From: DATJXG01 sp035500455
Lineage (GTDB): Bacteria; Acidobacteriota; Terriglobia; Terriglobales; Acidobacteriaceae
DNA length: 6,737 bases
Assembly: GCA_035500455.1 (NCBI GenBank)
Contig: DATJXG010000303.1
Location: 1-6,737 of the forward strand
Reading direction: 5' to 3'
The position numbers were made by a program, and so were the translations under genes. The notes under the pieces are model-generated. The model made no database searches. It saw nothing but the letters and a program-made list of their open reading frames with translations, and had not been told where the DNA came from. This document shows positions 1-5,516 of this stretch, piece by piece (the stretch's first letter is position 1; every line of letters starts with the position of its first letter).

Positions 1-624
1 GCTGTAGAGAGGGTAGCGGTCCACGACGGAATGCAGGCGGGCGATGGCGGCCGGGTAAGACTCCCGCAGATAGTAGAAGCGGCCGATTTCGTACTCACGC
101 TGCGCCAGAACCTCCTGCACTTCGAGAAGCTTCTTCTTGGCTTCGGGCACCAGCTTGCTGTCGGGGAATTGCAGGATCAGCTTGCGATATTCGTCTTCGG
201 CCCGCATGGCGTGGGTGAAGTCGCGGTCGGGCTTGTCCATCTGCTGGTAGTGAATGTTCGCGATCTTCAACTGGGCTTCCGCCGCCTCCGGCATGTTGGG
301 GAAGAAGGTAATAAAGTCGTCGTATTCGGCTTCCGCCTGGGCCAGGGCCGTACTCCCGCCCTCGGCGTACCAGGAATCCGCCACGGACAGCTTGGCGCGG
401 GCGATGTACTCGGAGTCCGGATAAGTATTGATCATGGTCTGCAAGGTCATGCGGGCCACGTCGAACTTATTGTGCTTCATGGCGTCCATGGCGCGGTCGT
501 ACAGCACTTTGTCAGGCTGCTTGGAATCGACGTTGGCCAGCGGATTGTGGACTTTCTTGTTGGTACAGGCGGCGGTGAAGATCAGCGCGCCTGCCAGCAG
601 AAGCATCGTGATACGACGTGACAT
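1..624 (-). CDS. bamD: BamD outer-membrane assembly lipoprotein, 5' part (truncated by window edge)
   Basis: BamD (YfiO/ComL) is the essential lipoprotein of the BAM complex. It sits on the periplasmic face of the outer membrane and helps BamA insert beta-barrel proteins. The visible 208 codons run open to the window edge, so the C-terminus is missing; E. coli BamD is about 245 residues. The frame starts with MSRRITMLLLAGALIFTAAC: a basic n-region, a hydrophobic core and a lipobox ending at Cys20. The rest is helical TPR-like sequence, with pairs such as FDVARMTLQTMINTYPDSEY and AEYDDFITFFPN. The MDKPDRDFTHAMRAEDEYRK segment, followed by LILQFPDSKLVPEA, matches the family's diagnostic 'D-PDRD-T--A--EF--LI--FP-S' region. 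The ATG is preceded by GAGGT (630-634) with 5 bases of spacing, which fixes the start. It lies 180 bases downstream of rpe in the same direction, across a palindrome-rich gap. I saw no convincing promoter of its own. Confidence 0.93.
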   Translation of the reverse strand, partial: MSRRITMLLLAGALIFTAACTNKKVHNPLANVDSKQPDKVLYDRAMDAMKHNKFDVARMTLQTMINTYPDSEYIARAKLSVADSWYAEGGSTALAQAEAEYDDFITFFPNMPEAAEAQLKIANIHYQQMDKPDRDFTHAMRAEDEYRKLILQFPDSKLVPEAKKKLLEVQEVLAQREYEIGRFYYLRESYPAAIARLHSVVDRYPLYS

Positions 625-657
625 AGAAGACCTCGGGAATACCTCGAAGCGTGTAGA

Positions 658-686
658 GACGGGGCTTGCCCCGTCCAGCGATCGCT
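658..686. repeat. Two adjacent palindromes between rpe and bamD
   Basis: Bases 658-675 (gacggggcttgccccgtc) form a perfect 8-bp inverted repeat around a TT loop. Bases 677-686 (agcgatcgct) form a second, perfect 10-base palindrome. The pair lies in the leader of bamD, 34 bases or more from its start codon. Neither strand shows a T-tract after the stem, so a classical intrinsic terminator is not supported. The left flank reads tgtagaga before the stem, but the right flank does not continue the symmetry. It may therefore be a degraded copy of a longer dispersed palindrome of the REP type; that part is inference. Confidence 0.6.
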
Positions 687-706
687 TGCTTCAAACAACT
701 TCAGGT

Positions 707-785
707 CCGCGGATTCACACGGAAAAACGCGGATTCAAACCCAGAAAATAAAGATCAACCTGCGAACATCCGCGTGAATCCGCGG
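707..785. repeat. 79-base imperfect inverted repeat with 17-base arms
   Basis: The left arm is ccgcggattcacacgga (707-723). The right arm is tccgcgtgaatccgcgg (769-785). They are reverse complements except at one position. The 45-base loop contains another partial copy of the arm, cgcggattcaaac (729-741). The right arm ends 19 bases from the rpe stop codon. It could fold as a large stem-loop at the 3' end of the rpe message and stabilise or attenuate it. No T-run follows the stem on the minus strand, so a dispersed intergenic repeat is the more cautious reading. Confidence 0.65.
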
Positions 786-804
786 CGGGTTCGAAGTTTC
801 GCCC

Positions 805-1479
805 TTATACTCTCTGCAGAGTGGCTTCAGTGGCTGCCTTGAGCAGCTTTCGTGCGTTATCGGTTGGATCACCGTGGCCGAAGACGGCGTTGCCTGCAAC
901 CAGAATTTCTGCTCCCGCCCGTACCACTTCGGCAACCGTTTCCAGGGAAACACCGCCATCCACTTCCAGGCGGTAGTTCAGCCCCCGCCGGGCCCGCATC
1001 TCGGCCAAACGGCGGAGTTTATGCAACGATCCGGGAATGAATTCCTGCGCCCCAAAGCCCGGATTCACCGACATCACCAGGACGTAATCGACGATGTCAA
1101 GCACCTCGGTGAGAGTTTCCACCGGAGTCGCCGGATTGATTACGACCCCCGCAAGGCAGTTGTGGCTCTTGATCAAGTGCAAGGTGCGATCCAGGTGTCG
1201 GCAAGCCTCCTGGTGCACCGACATCCAGTCTGCCCCGGCCTCGGCGAACATGGGGATGAACTGGTCGGGATCCTCGATCATCAGGTGGCAGTCCAAGGGC
1301 AGATCGGTCGCGCGCCGCAAAGACTTTACCACCGGCGGGCCGATCGTCATGTTGGGGACGAAGTGCCCATCCATGATATCGACGTGGATGACGCTGCCGC
1401 CGCCTTCGGATGCACTACGGACCTGGTCCGCCAAGTGGGCGAAGTCCGCCGAAAGGATCGAGGGTGCAAGTTCAACCAA
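805..1479 (-). CDS. rpe: Ribulose-phosphate 3-epimerase
   Basis: Rpe interconverts D-ribulose 5-phosphate and D-xylulose 5-phosphate in the cytoplasmic pentose phosphate pathway. It is a metal-dependent TIM barrel. From the TTG at 1479 the protein has 224 residues, the normal family length. It shows, in order: LAPSILSADFA at the N-terminus; IHVDIMDGHFVPN with the metal/catalytic pair His32 and Asp34; LDCHLMIEDP with His65; VINPATP near 114; VLVMSVNPGFGAQEFI at 133-148; EVDGGV with catalytic Asp174; and the phosphate-binding VAGNAVFG near 194-201. The frame stays open for 94 more codons upstream. That extension encodes an 8-residue repeat and nothing like Rpe, so I rejected it. The TTG sits just before the conserved core and downstream of a good extended -10. 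The Shine-Dalgarno is weak (AGGT about 10 bases upstream), so the exact start is less certain than the identity. Confidence 0.95.
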   Translation of the reverse strand: MVELAPSILSADFAHLADQVRSASEGGGSVIHVDIMDGHFVPNMTIGPPVVKSLRRATDLPLDCHLMIEDPDQFIPMFAEAGADWMSVHQEACRHLDRTLHLIKSHNCLAGVVINPATPVETLTEVLDIVDYVLVMSVNPGFGAQEFIPGSLHKLRRLAEMRARRGLNYRLEVDGGVSLETVAEVVRAGAEILVAGNAVFGHGDPTDNARKLLKAATEATLQRV

Positions 1480-1514
1480 CCTGGGTACACCTGCGCAGAC
1501 AGATTCTCCGGGCA

Positions 1515-1523
1515 ATTCTAGCA
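1515..1523 (-). promoter_or_regulatory. Candidate extended -10 promoter of rpe
   Basis: Read on the minus strand, the bases are TGCTAGAAT: an extended TG-N motif followed by TAGAAT, five of six matches to TATAAT. Transcription would begin near 1508, giving a leader of about 30 bases to the TTG start of rpe. No good -35 box is visible, as is common for extended -10 promoters. A small inverted repeat, gcccg-aag-cgggc (1525-1537), lies just upstream of the -10 and could be an operator or part of the terminator of the preceding gene; this is speculative. Confidence 0.4.
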
Positions 1524-1572
1524 CGCCCGAAGCGGGCTCGCAGCGCTGGAAGTTGAAGAATTTTAAGGAGTA

Positions 1573-1588
1573 GCGCCCACGTGGGCGC
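1573..1588. repeat. Perfect 16-base palindrome
   Basis: The sequence gcgcccacgtgggcgc is perfectly self-complementary with no spacer and has CACGTG at its centre. It lies about 50 bases upstream of the candidate rpe -10 on the minus strand and 16 bases from the 24-base tandem repeats. It could be a dimeric regulator site or one end of a larger repeat element: a matching cgcccac occurs at 1755-1761, in inverted orientation to gtgggcg at 1581-1587. No specific regulator can be named. Confidence 0.5.
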
Positions 1589-1603
1589 GGCGGCGGGGAG
1601 TTG

Positions 1604-1675
1604 CGTTCCGGCACATCCTTTACAGCCCGTTCCAGGACATCCTTTACACCGCGTTCCGGCACATCCTTTACACTT
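1604..1675. repeat. Three tandem copies of a 24-base unit upstream of rpe
   Basis: Three exact-period 24-base units begin at 1604, 1628 and 1652. Copies 1 and 3 share an identical 21-base core. Copy 2 differs from it at two positions (7 and 9), and the last three bases of each unit vary. The unit has the form cgttcc-NNN-acatcctttaca plus three variable bases. In the frame extending rpe upstream it would encode VKDVPERG / VKDVLERA / VKDVPERN, but no start codon context supports translation. The 293-base gap between the paralogue stop (1773) and rpe holds this array, the 16-base palindrome and the rpe promoter candidate. I found no gene in it. Confidence 0.85.
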
Positions 1676-1772
1676 TTCGCTTTCGCCAGGTTCTTTCCGG
1701 AATCGCACCGAATAGGAAACGGGCTCAGGAGCGCCAGCCACCCGCGGGGACGCACGCCCACTCATCCGGCAG

Positions 1773-3581
1773 CTACTGCACTTTGACCTTCACCGCGTAC
1801 TTTCGCCCGGAGCCGACCTCAACTGGCGTCCCCGCCTTCAGATAGGGCTGCAGGACCGCCGGATTCATCCACTGCAGACTCCAGCCGTTGGCGATGGCCA
1901 CCACCGTGTACTTTCCCGGCAGGACCGAGACCAAGGCGAAGGTTCCGTCGCTATCGCTCTGGTCGCGGCGGACCAACGGCACATTGTCCTCCAGCTTCTG
2001 TGGCACCAGAACCACCATCATCCCGGCGGCAGGCTTGCCGTCGCGCAGAGCCACGCCCTCTATCCTTGCCAGGTTTTGCGACATCGTTAGATTGAGATGA
2101 ACGGCTCCGGGGCCGCTGATCTGCACGCTGTGCCCCTGCACCGCTGCGCCGGTGGCAGCAATGCCGCTCAGGGCGGCATCCGCAACGTTGAAGACGGAAA
2201 CCTCGTACAATCCAGGCCCCAAACCCGACTGGTCAAAATCGAAGTCGCCTTTTTCCGAAGTCCGCTCATCGAGCGTCCGGCCTGATGCGTGGTTCCGCAA
2301 GCGGACGTTCGCGTCACCAGCTGGATGGCCGTTCAGGCGCACAGTTCCGGTGACCCTGGTGGCGACGGGCGATTCGGAGGCGTCGAGTTCGGTGTCTCCT
2401 GCCACGTCGACGGTTCTGGCCCACGTTCCCGCTTTGCCGCCGGAATTCATGGTCAGGACGTACTCTCCGGGCGGCATACCGCTTAGCTCAAACTCTCCAT
2501 CCGGCGCCTGGCCGGTCTGTGCGGCCACCGGCAGGACCGCACTGCCGAAAGTCTGCATCAGGGATACGCCATTGAGCTGTCCTTCGTGGCTCGCTCCACT
2601 GATGCGCAAGTGCACTGCGGGAACAGCCGTGAGACTTACGTCAGCGCTCGTCTGATCTCCCGGTTGCAAATCGATGGCGGAGGCTCCCGCCGCATCGGTG
2701 ACTCCGGGATAGAAGGTCAAGGGATAAGCCACGTCCAGGGTCGAGACCGCAGCCGGCGGGGTAGTGCTGGGATCCTCGGCGGGGGCGCCAATGCCTCCCT
2801 TCACATAGGCGCTCATTCCCTGTTCCGGAGTTTGCGCGTACCAGGGCCGGGCCGATACCGCGATAAAGTACGTTCCCGAGGGGAGATGCGGGAAGCGGTA
2901 GTGGCCCCGGTCGTCGCTGGCGGTCTGTTGCAGCAGGTAGGTGTTGGACCGGCCGCCTTCCACTCCGCCGTGAAAAAGCATGACCTGGGCGCCGGCGACA
3001 GGCTCGTTCTCGTTGTCGCTGATCATGCCGATGATCGAGGAATCGGGGCGCAGGCGGAAGATGATGTTCTGCGAGTCTTTTCCCGGCCCCACCGCGATGC
3101 CGGTGAAGAAGCCTTCGTGCTCGTCCAGTCCCTGGGCGGTGAATCCCCGGCCTCGCGCTGACAGCCAATATTTGGCGGAAGAGAGGCCGTGAAATGAGAA
3201 ATGGCCGCCTGCCTCGCTGAAGGTGCTGTGCAGCACGGCGGGCTTCTCCGAGAAGCCGAGGGAAATCTCCGCGTGCGGCACCGGTTCGCCGGTAAGGGCG
3301 TTCACGGTGATGCCGCTGATCTGGAAGTCGGGCCGCGCCGCCCGGGCGGGCTTCTTTGCCTGGTTAGGGGTCTGGGCAGCGGCCTGGCCGCAGAAAGCCG
3401 CGCCAAAAGCCAGAACCAGCGGGATCAGGAAAAGTCGGGGTAAGTGTAGGCGCGCGCGTCCCCGCGTGTGCGGGAGCGCAACGGAATTTTGGGTCCGTGT
3501 TTTCGCGGGCGTGATGTTCCGACAGCCCGATTCCGCTGGCGCACGCGCGGGGACGCGCGCACCTACATTCAGTCCAAGCAT
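1773..3581 (-). CDS. Secreted carboxypeptidase-regulatory-like repeat protein (downstream paralogue)
   Basis: This is a predicted exported protein of 602 residues from the ATG at 3581. A TTG at 3593 in the same frame would overlap the previous stop as TTGA and add four residues. The hydrophobic export signal is displaced: residues 9-50 (counted from the TTG) are encoded by an inserted repeat, and the core LFLIPLVLAFGAAFCGQAAA starts at about 54, with likely cleavage after AAA before QTPNQ. Then come Ig-like beta-sandwich units, approximately 91-182 (ISGITVNALTGEPVPHAEI), 186-247 (GHYRFPHLPSGTYFIAV), 325-400, 413-505 and 509-605. Each carries the G-F-F--LPPG-Y- pattern of the CarboxypepD_reg family. 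No protease catalytic residues or TonB receptor barrel are visible. Probable roles are surface structure or ligand/polysaccharide binding, but the function is unknown. It is paralogous to the gene directly upstream, with which it should be co-transcribed and probably translationally coupled. Confidence 0.85.
   Translation of the reverse strand: MLGLNVGARVPARAPAESGCRNITPAKTRTQNSVALPHTRGRARLHLPRLFLIPLVLAFGAAFCGQAAAQTPNQAKKPARAARPDFQISGITVNALTGEPVPHAEISLGFSEKPAVLHSTFSEAGGHFSFHGLSSAKYWLSARGRGFTAQGLDEHEGFFTGIAVGPGKDSQNIIFRLRPDSSIIGMISDNENEPVAGAQVMLFHGGVEGGRSNTYLLQQTASDDRGHYRFPHLPSGTYFIAVSARPWYAQTPEQGMSAYVKGGIGAPAEDPSTTPPAAVSTLDVAYPLTFYPGVTDAAGASAIDLQPGDQTSADVSLTAVPAVHLRISGASHEGQLNGVSLMQTFGSAVLPVAAQTGQAPDGEFELSGMPPGEYVLTMNSGGKAGTWARTVDVAGDTELDASESPVATRVTGTVRLNGHPAGDANVRLRNHASGRTLDERTSEKGDFDFDQSGLGPGLYEVSVFNVADAALSGIAATGAAVQGHSVQISGPGAVHLNLTMSQNLARIEGVALRDGKPAAGMMVVLVPQKLEDNVPLVRRDQSDSDGTFALVSVLPGKYTVVAIANGWSLQWMNPAVLQPYLKAGTPVEVGSGRKYAVKVKVQ
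3445..3567. repeat. 123-base MITE/REPIN-like inverted-repeat element inside the start of the downstream paralogue
   Basis: The terminal arms are 3445-3471 and 3541-3567. Each starts TGTAGG when read inwards, and they share GCGCGCGTCCCCGCG. They agree at 25 of 27 positions (mismatches at positions 7 and 23). Inside, CGGAAT (3482-3487) pairs with ATTCCG (3530-3535), so most of the element can fold into one long hairpin. It carries no transposase and no clear target-site duplication, which suits a REP/REPIN-type or other non-autonomous element. It starts 14 bases after the ATG of the downstream gene and is read in frame as about 41 codons rich in Arg and Ala. Confidence 0.75.
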
Positions 3582-3589
3582 GATTGCAC

Positions 3590-5323
3590 TCAATTGCCCG
3601 CCGGGAGCACTTCAAGATCGATCTTTGCCTTCCCGTTGGGCTGCAAGGTCACGCGTGTGGCCTTGGACAAATATGGCTGCAGCACTTCCGGATTCGCGTA
3701 CTCCAGACCATCCACGCGATTGACGGCGAACACGCTGTAGTCGCCGGGCGCGAGATTCGCAAACTGGAATTCGTTGCCCGCATAATCCACGGTGACGGCC
3801 GGCTGCCGGGGCGCGCGCTGCGGCACCAGCACCACCGCTGCCGTCACCGGTTCGCCTTCCGAAGAAATCGTCCCGCGCAGGGTTGCGCTGTCATCACGCA
3901 ACACGATTTGAATGGGCGGCGTGGGGGCGCCCGGGGAAATGGTCAAGTTGTCGCTCATGAGATCGATATCTCCGCACACTGCCGAGTCCACGTGCCACGG
4001 CGGGGAAGATGTGAACTCCGCCGCGTAGGTGCCGGGCTGCACGTCACGAATTGCGAGTGCGTCGCTTCCAGGTGTAGGGCTGGAGAAATAGTCTTGTCCG
4101 CCCGCCGATGTCCCCAGCGGAATCAGATGAACGTTAACCGGAGGCGAAGTAGCGTTGATTCGCCTTCCTCCCTGAATGATCGCGAACCCCGGGGTCCGCG
4201 GCACGCTGGTACCGGAAGATTGCAGGCTCACGTCTACGGGAATGCCGGACTGCGGAGCGAGAACCAGATGCAGGCCGGAGATATCTTTGCTGGCATCCAG
4301 AGGAGTGTCGGCAGTCCAGGTTTCGCCGTTGGGGCCGGTATCGGTGGCGCGCAGACGATAGACGCCGGCCGGAGCCTTGATCTGAAATTTTCCGGTTTGC
4401 TGATCGAAACGCATTGGAAGCGAGAGGTTCTCCTGCGAATCGCTCTCCACTTGCAGCCAACCGTGGGCGTTCGAGCCGGCGACGACGCCGGAAATGCGCA
4501 CCACGGGAACACTTTTCACCGCCAGGTCTGCCACAGCCTGATCCCCCGGGGCAAGATCAATCGGGGTGGCGGCGGAGATCTCCGGCACGCCGGGATAAAA
4601 CATCTGGCTGTAACCTTCCTCGCCCGCGGGCGGCTTGCCGCCGTTTTCTTCCGCCTCGGAGTCCAGTCCCTCGCCAAACTCCAGGCCCGGCCCGGCTTCC
4701 ACGTAGTAAGTGCCCGGCAAGAGTCCGGAGACGCGGAACTCGCCCTCTTCATTGCTCACCGCGGTGCCGCGCTGCACCAGGCGCTTGTGCCCCTGGAGAA
4801 TCTGGGCTGCGAGCACTCTCACCGCCAAACCCTCAACCGGCGAGCCGTTCACTTCGATTCGCCCCAGGATGACCGACTGCGGTGTGAGCTTGAGGACCAC
4901 CGGCGGCGTCTGCGGCCCCGTTTCTACCTGGTTGGGAGCCGGCGCCAGCGCCCCCTGGTTCAACTCCAGTTCGGTGAAAAAGCCGGGCTTGCGGGCGTCG
5001 AGCGTGGCCTGCATCTGCGGCAGATCGTCGAATTCGAAGCGGCCGTCGAGGCCGGTGAGCATCGCCCGCCCCGTCCCCGGAATTTCCACCAACGCCCGCG
5101 GCACCGCTTCGCCGCTCACCGAGTTCACGACCGTGCCGCTTAGTGTGTACCGGCCCGCGTCTCGGAAGTTGGAAGCCTGCTCAGCGCTCGGAGTTTGCTG
5201 AAGGGAATCATTCTGGCACGCGGCCGGCACACAGGACAGGAGCGCCAGCGCGACCCATCTGAAAATCGGCACAAGCCGGCACCCGAACTTGCGAGGAGCG
5301 AATCCGCGGCAGGACCTGCTCAT
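3590..5323 (-). CDS. Secreted or lipid-anchored carboxypeptidase-regulatory-like repeat protein (upstream paralogue)
   Basis: The protein has 577 residues from the ATG at 5323. The N-terminus is basic, followed by the hydrophobic run VPIFRWVALALLSC. Cys31 in LLSC is a plausible lipobox cysteine; PAAC at 33-36 is a less regular alternative, so lipoprotein versus secreted is open. Starting at an in-frame GTG (5272) would give a shorter, tidier signal. Beta-sandwich units follow at about 58-145 (LSGTVVNSVSGEAVPRALVE), 150-212 (GEFRVSGLLPGTYYVEA), 272-357 and 479-575 (EFQFANLAPGDYSVFAV). A Glu/Gly/Pro-rich linker (about 215-237) precedes MFYPGVPEISAATPIDLAPG. The C-terminus EYANPEVLQPYLSKATRV matches WMNPAVLQPYLKAGTPV of the next gene, marking them as tandem duplicates. 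No catalytic site is seen; a cell-surface binding or structural role is inferred. No good Shine-Dalgarno precedes the ATG. Confidence 0.85.
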   Translation of the reverse strand: MSRSCRGFAPRKFGCRLVPIFRWVALALLSCVPAACQNDSLQQTPSAEQASNFRDAGRYTLSGTVVNSVSGEAVPRALVEIPGTGRAMLTGLDGRFEFDDLPQMQATLDARKPGFFTELELNQGALAPAPNQVETGPQTPPVVLKLTPQSVILGRIEVNGSPVEGLAVRVLAAQILQGHKRLVQRGTAVSNEEGEFRVSGLLPGTYYVEAGPGLEFGEGLDSEAEENGGKPPAGEEGYSQMFYPGVPEISAATPIDLAPGDQAVADLAVKSVPVVRISGVVAGSNAHGWLQVESDSQENLSLPMRFDQQTGKFQIKAPAGVYRLRATDTGPNGETWTADTPLDASKDISGLHLVLAPQSGIPVDVSLQSSGTSVPRTPGFAIIQGGRRINATSPPVNVHLIPLGTSAGGQDYFSSPTPGSDALAIRDVQPGTYAAEFTSSPPWHVDSAVCGDIDLMSDNLTISPGAPTPPIQIVLRDDSATLRGTISSEGEPVTAAVVLVPQRAPRQPAVTVDYAGNEFQFANLAPGDYSVFAVNRVDGLEYANPEVLQPYLSKATRVTLQPNGKAKIDLEVLPAGN

Positions 5324-5383
5324 GAGGATCGATTCATACGGGAACTGCGGTTGAACATCTCCGGCGCCCAGCGACTACTACAG

Positions 5384-5389
5384 ATATTA
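5384..5389 (-). promoter_or_regulatory. Weak -10-like box upstream of the paralogue pair
   Basis: On the minus strand this reads TAATAT, four of six matches to the -10 consensus, about 60 bases upstream of the ATG at 5323. The -35 position holds no recognisable box. It is the best candidate in the 193-base gap (5324-5516) between the membrane-protein stop and this gene. That gap otherwise shows only a 10-base palindrome, gggcgcgccc (5507-5516), next to the stop codon, and no T-tract terminator. Confidence 0.2.
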
Positions 5390-5516
5390 GACCACCGGAA
5401 GGAGCGATTTGTTGCATGGGCTCCGAATGTATGCGCGCGTTTTCAGCGGGTGCGTCCCCATCCCCAGATTTACGATCATGGTTCCGTGCCGTTCCCGCAC
5501 GCGGAAGGGCGCGCCC

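Noticed and set aside
31..621. 196-codon plus-strand frame
   Set aside because: It lies opposite bamD, whose lipobox and TPR-like motifs are clear; the plus-strand product shows no family features.
658..675. Intrinsic terminator
   Set aside because: The stem is strong, but no T-run follows on either strand.
805..812. TATACT-like -10 box on the plus strand at the end of rpe
   Set aside because: There is no plus-strand gene downstream for it to serve, and the match falls within the rpe stop region.
874..1521. 215-codon plus-strand frame opposite rpe
   Set aside because: It is a complement of rpe with no recognisable domain and no ribosome binding site.
1604..1675. CRISPR-like array
   Set aside because: The units abut with only three variable bases between cores, so there are no spacers, and no cas genes are present.
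1480..1761. 94-residue N-terminal extension of Rpe
   Set aside because: It translates the 24-base repeats and a palindrome, has no counterpart in the Rpe family, and lies upstream of a good extended -10 promoter. The TTG at 1479 gives the standard length of 224 residues.
3441..3571. Target-site duplication around the 123-base element
   Set aside because: The flanks taag and ttca are not repeats of each other; no duplication of three or more bases could be seen.
3584..5143. 519-codon open frame on the plus strand
   Set aside because: It is antisense to the upstream paralogue, whose minus-strand frame has a signal sequence and recognisable beta-sandwich motifs. The plus-strand product is His/Arg-rich with no recognisable domain, as expected for the complement of a GC-rich gene.
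1773..5323. TonB-dependent receptor or metallocarboxypeptidase identity for the paralogues
   Set aside because: Only the regulatory-like beta-sandwich units are present. There is no plug or barrel sequence, and no zinc-binding HxxE catalytic motif was found.
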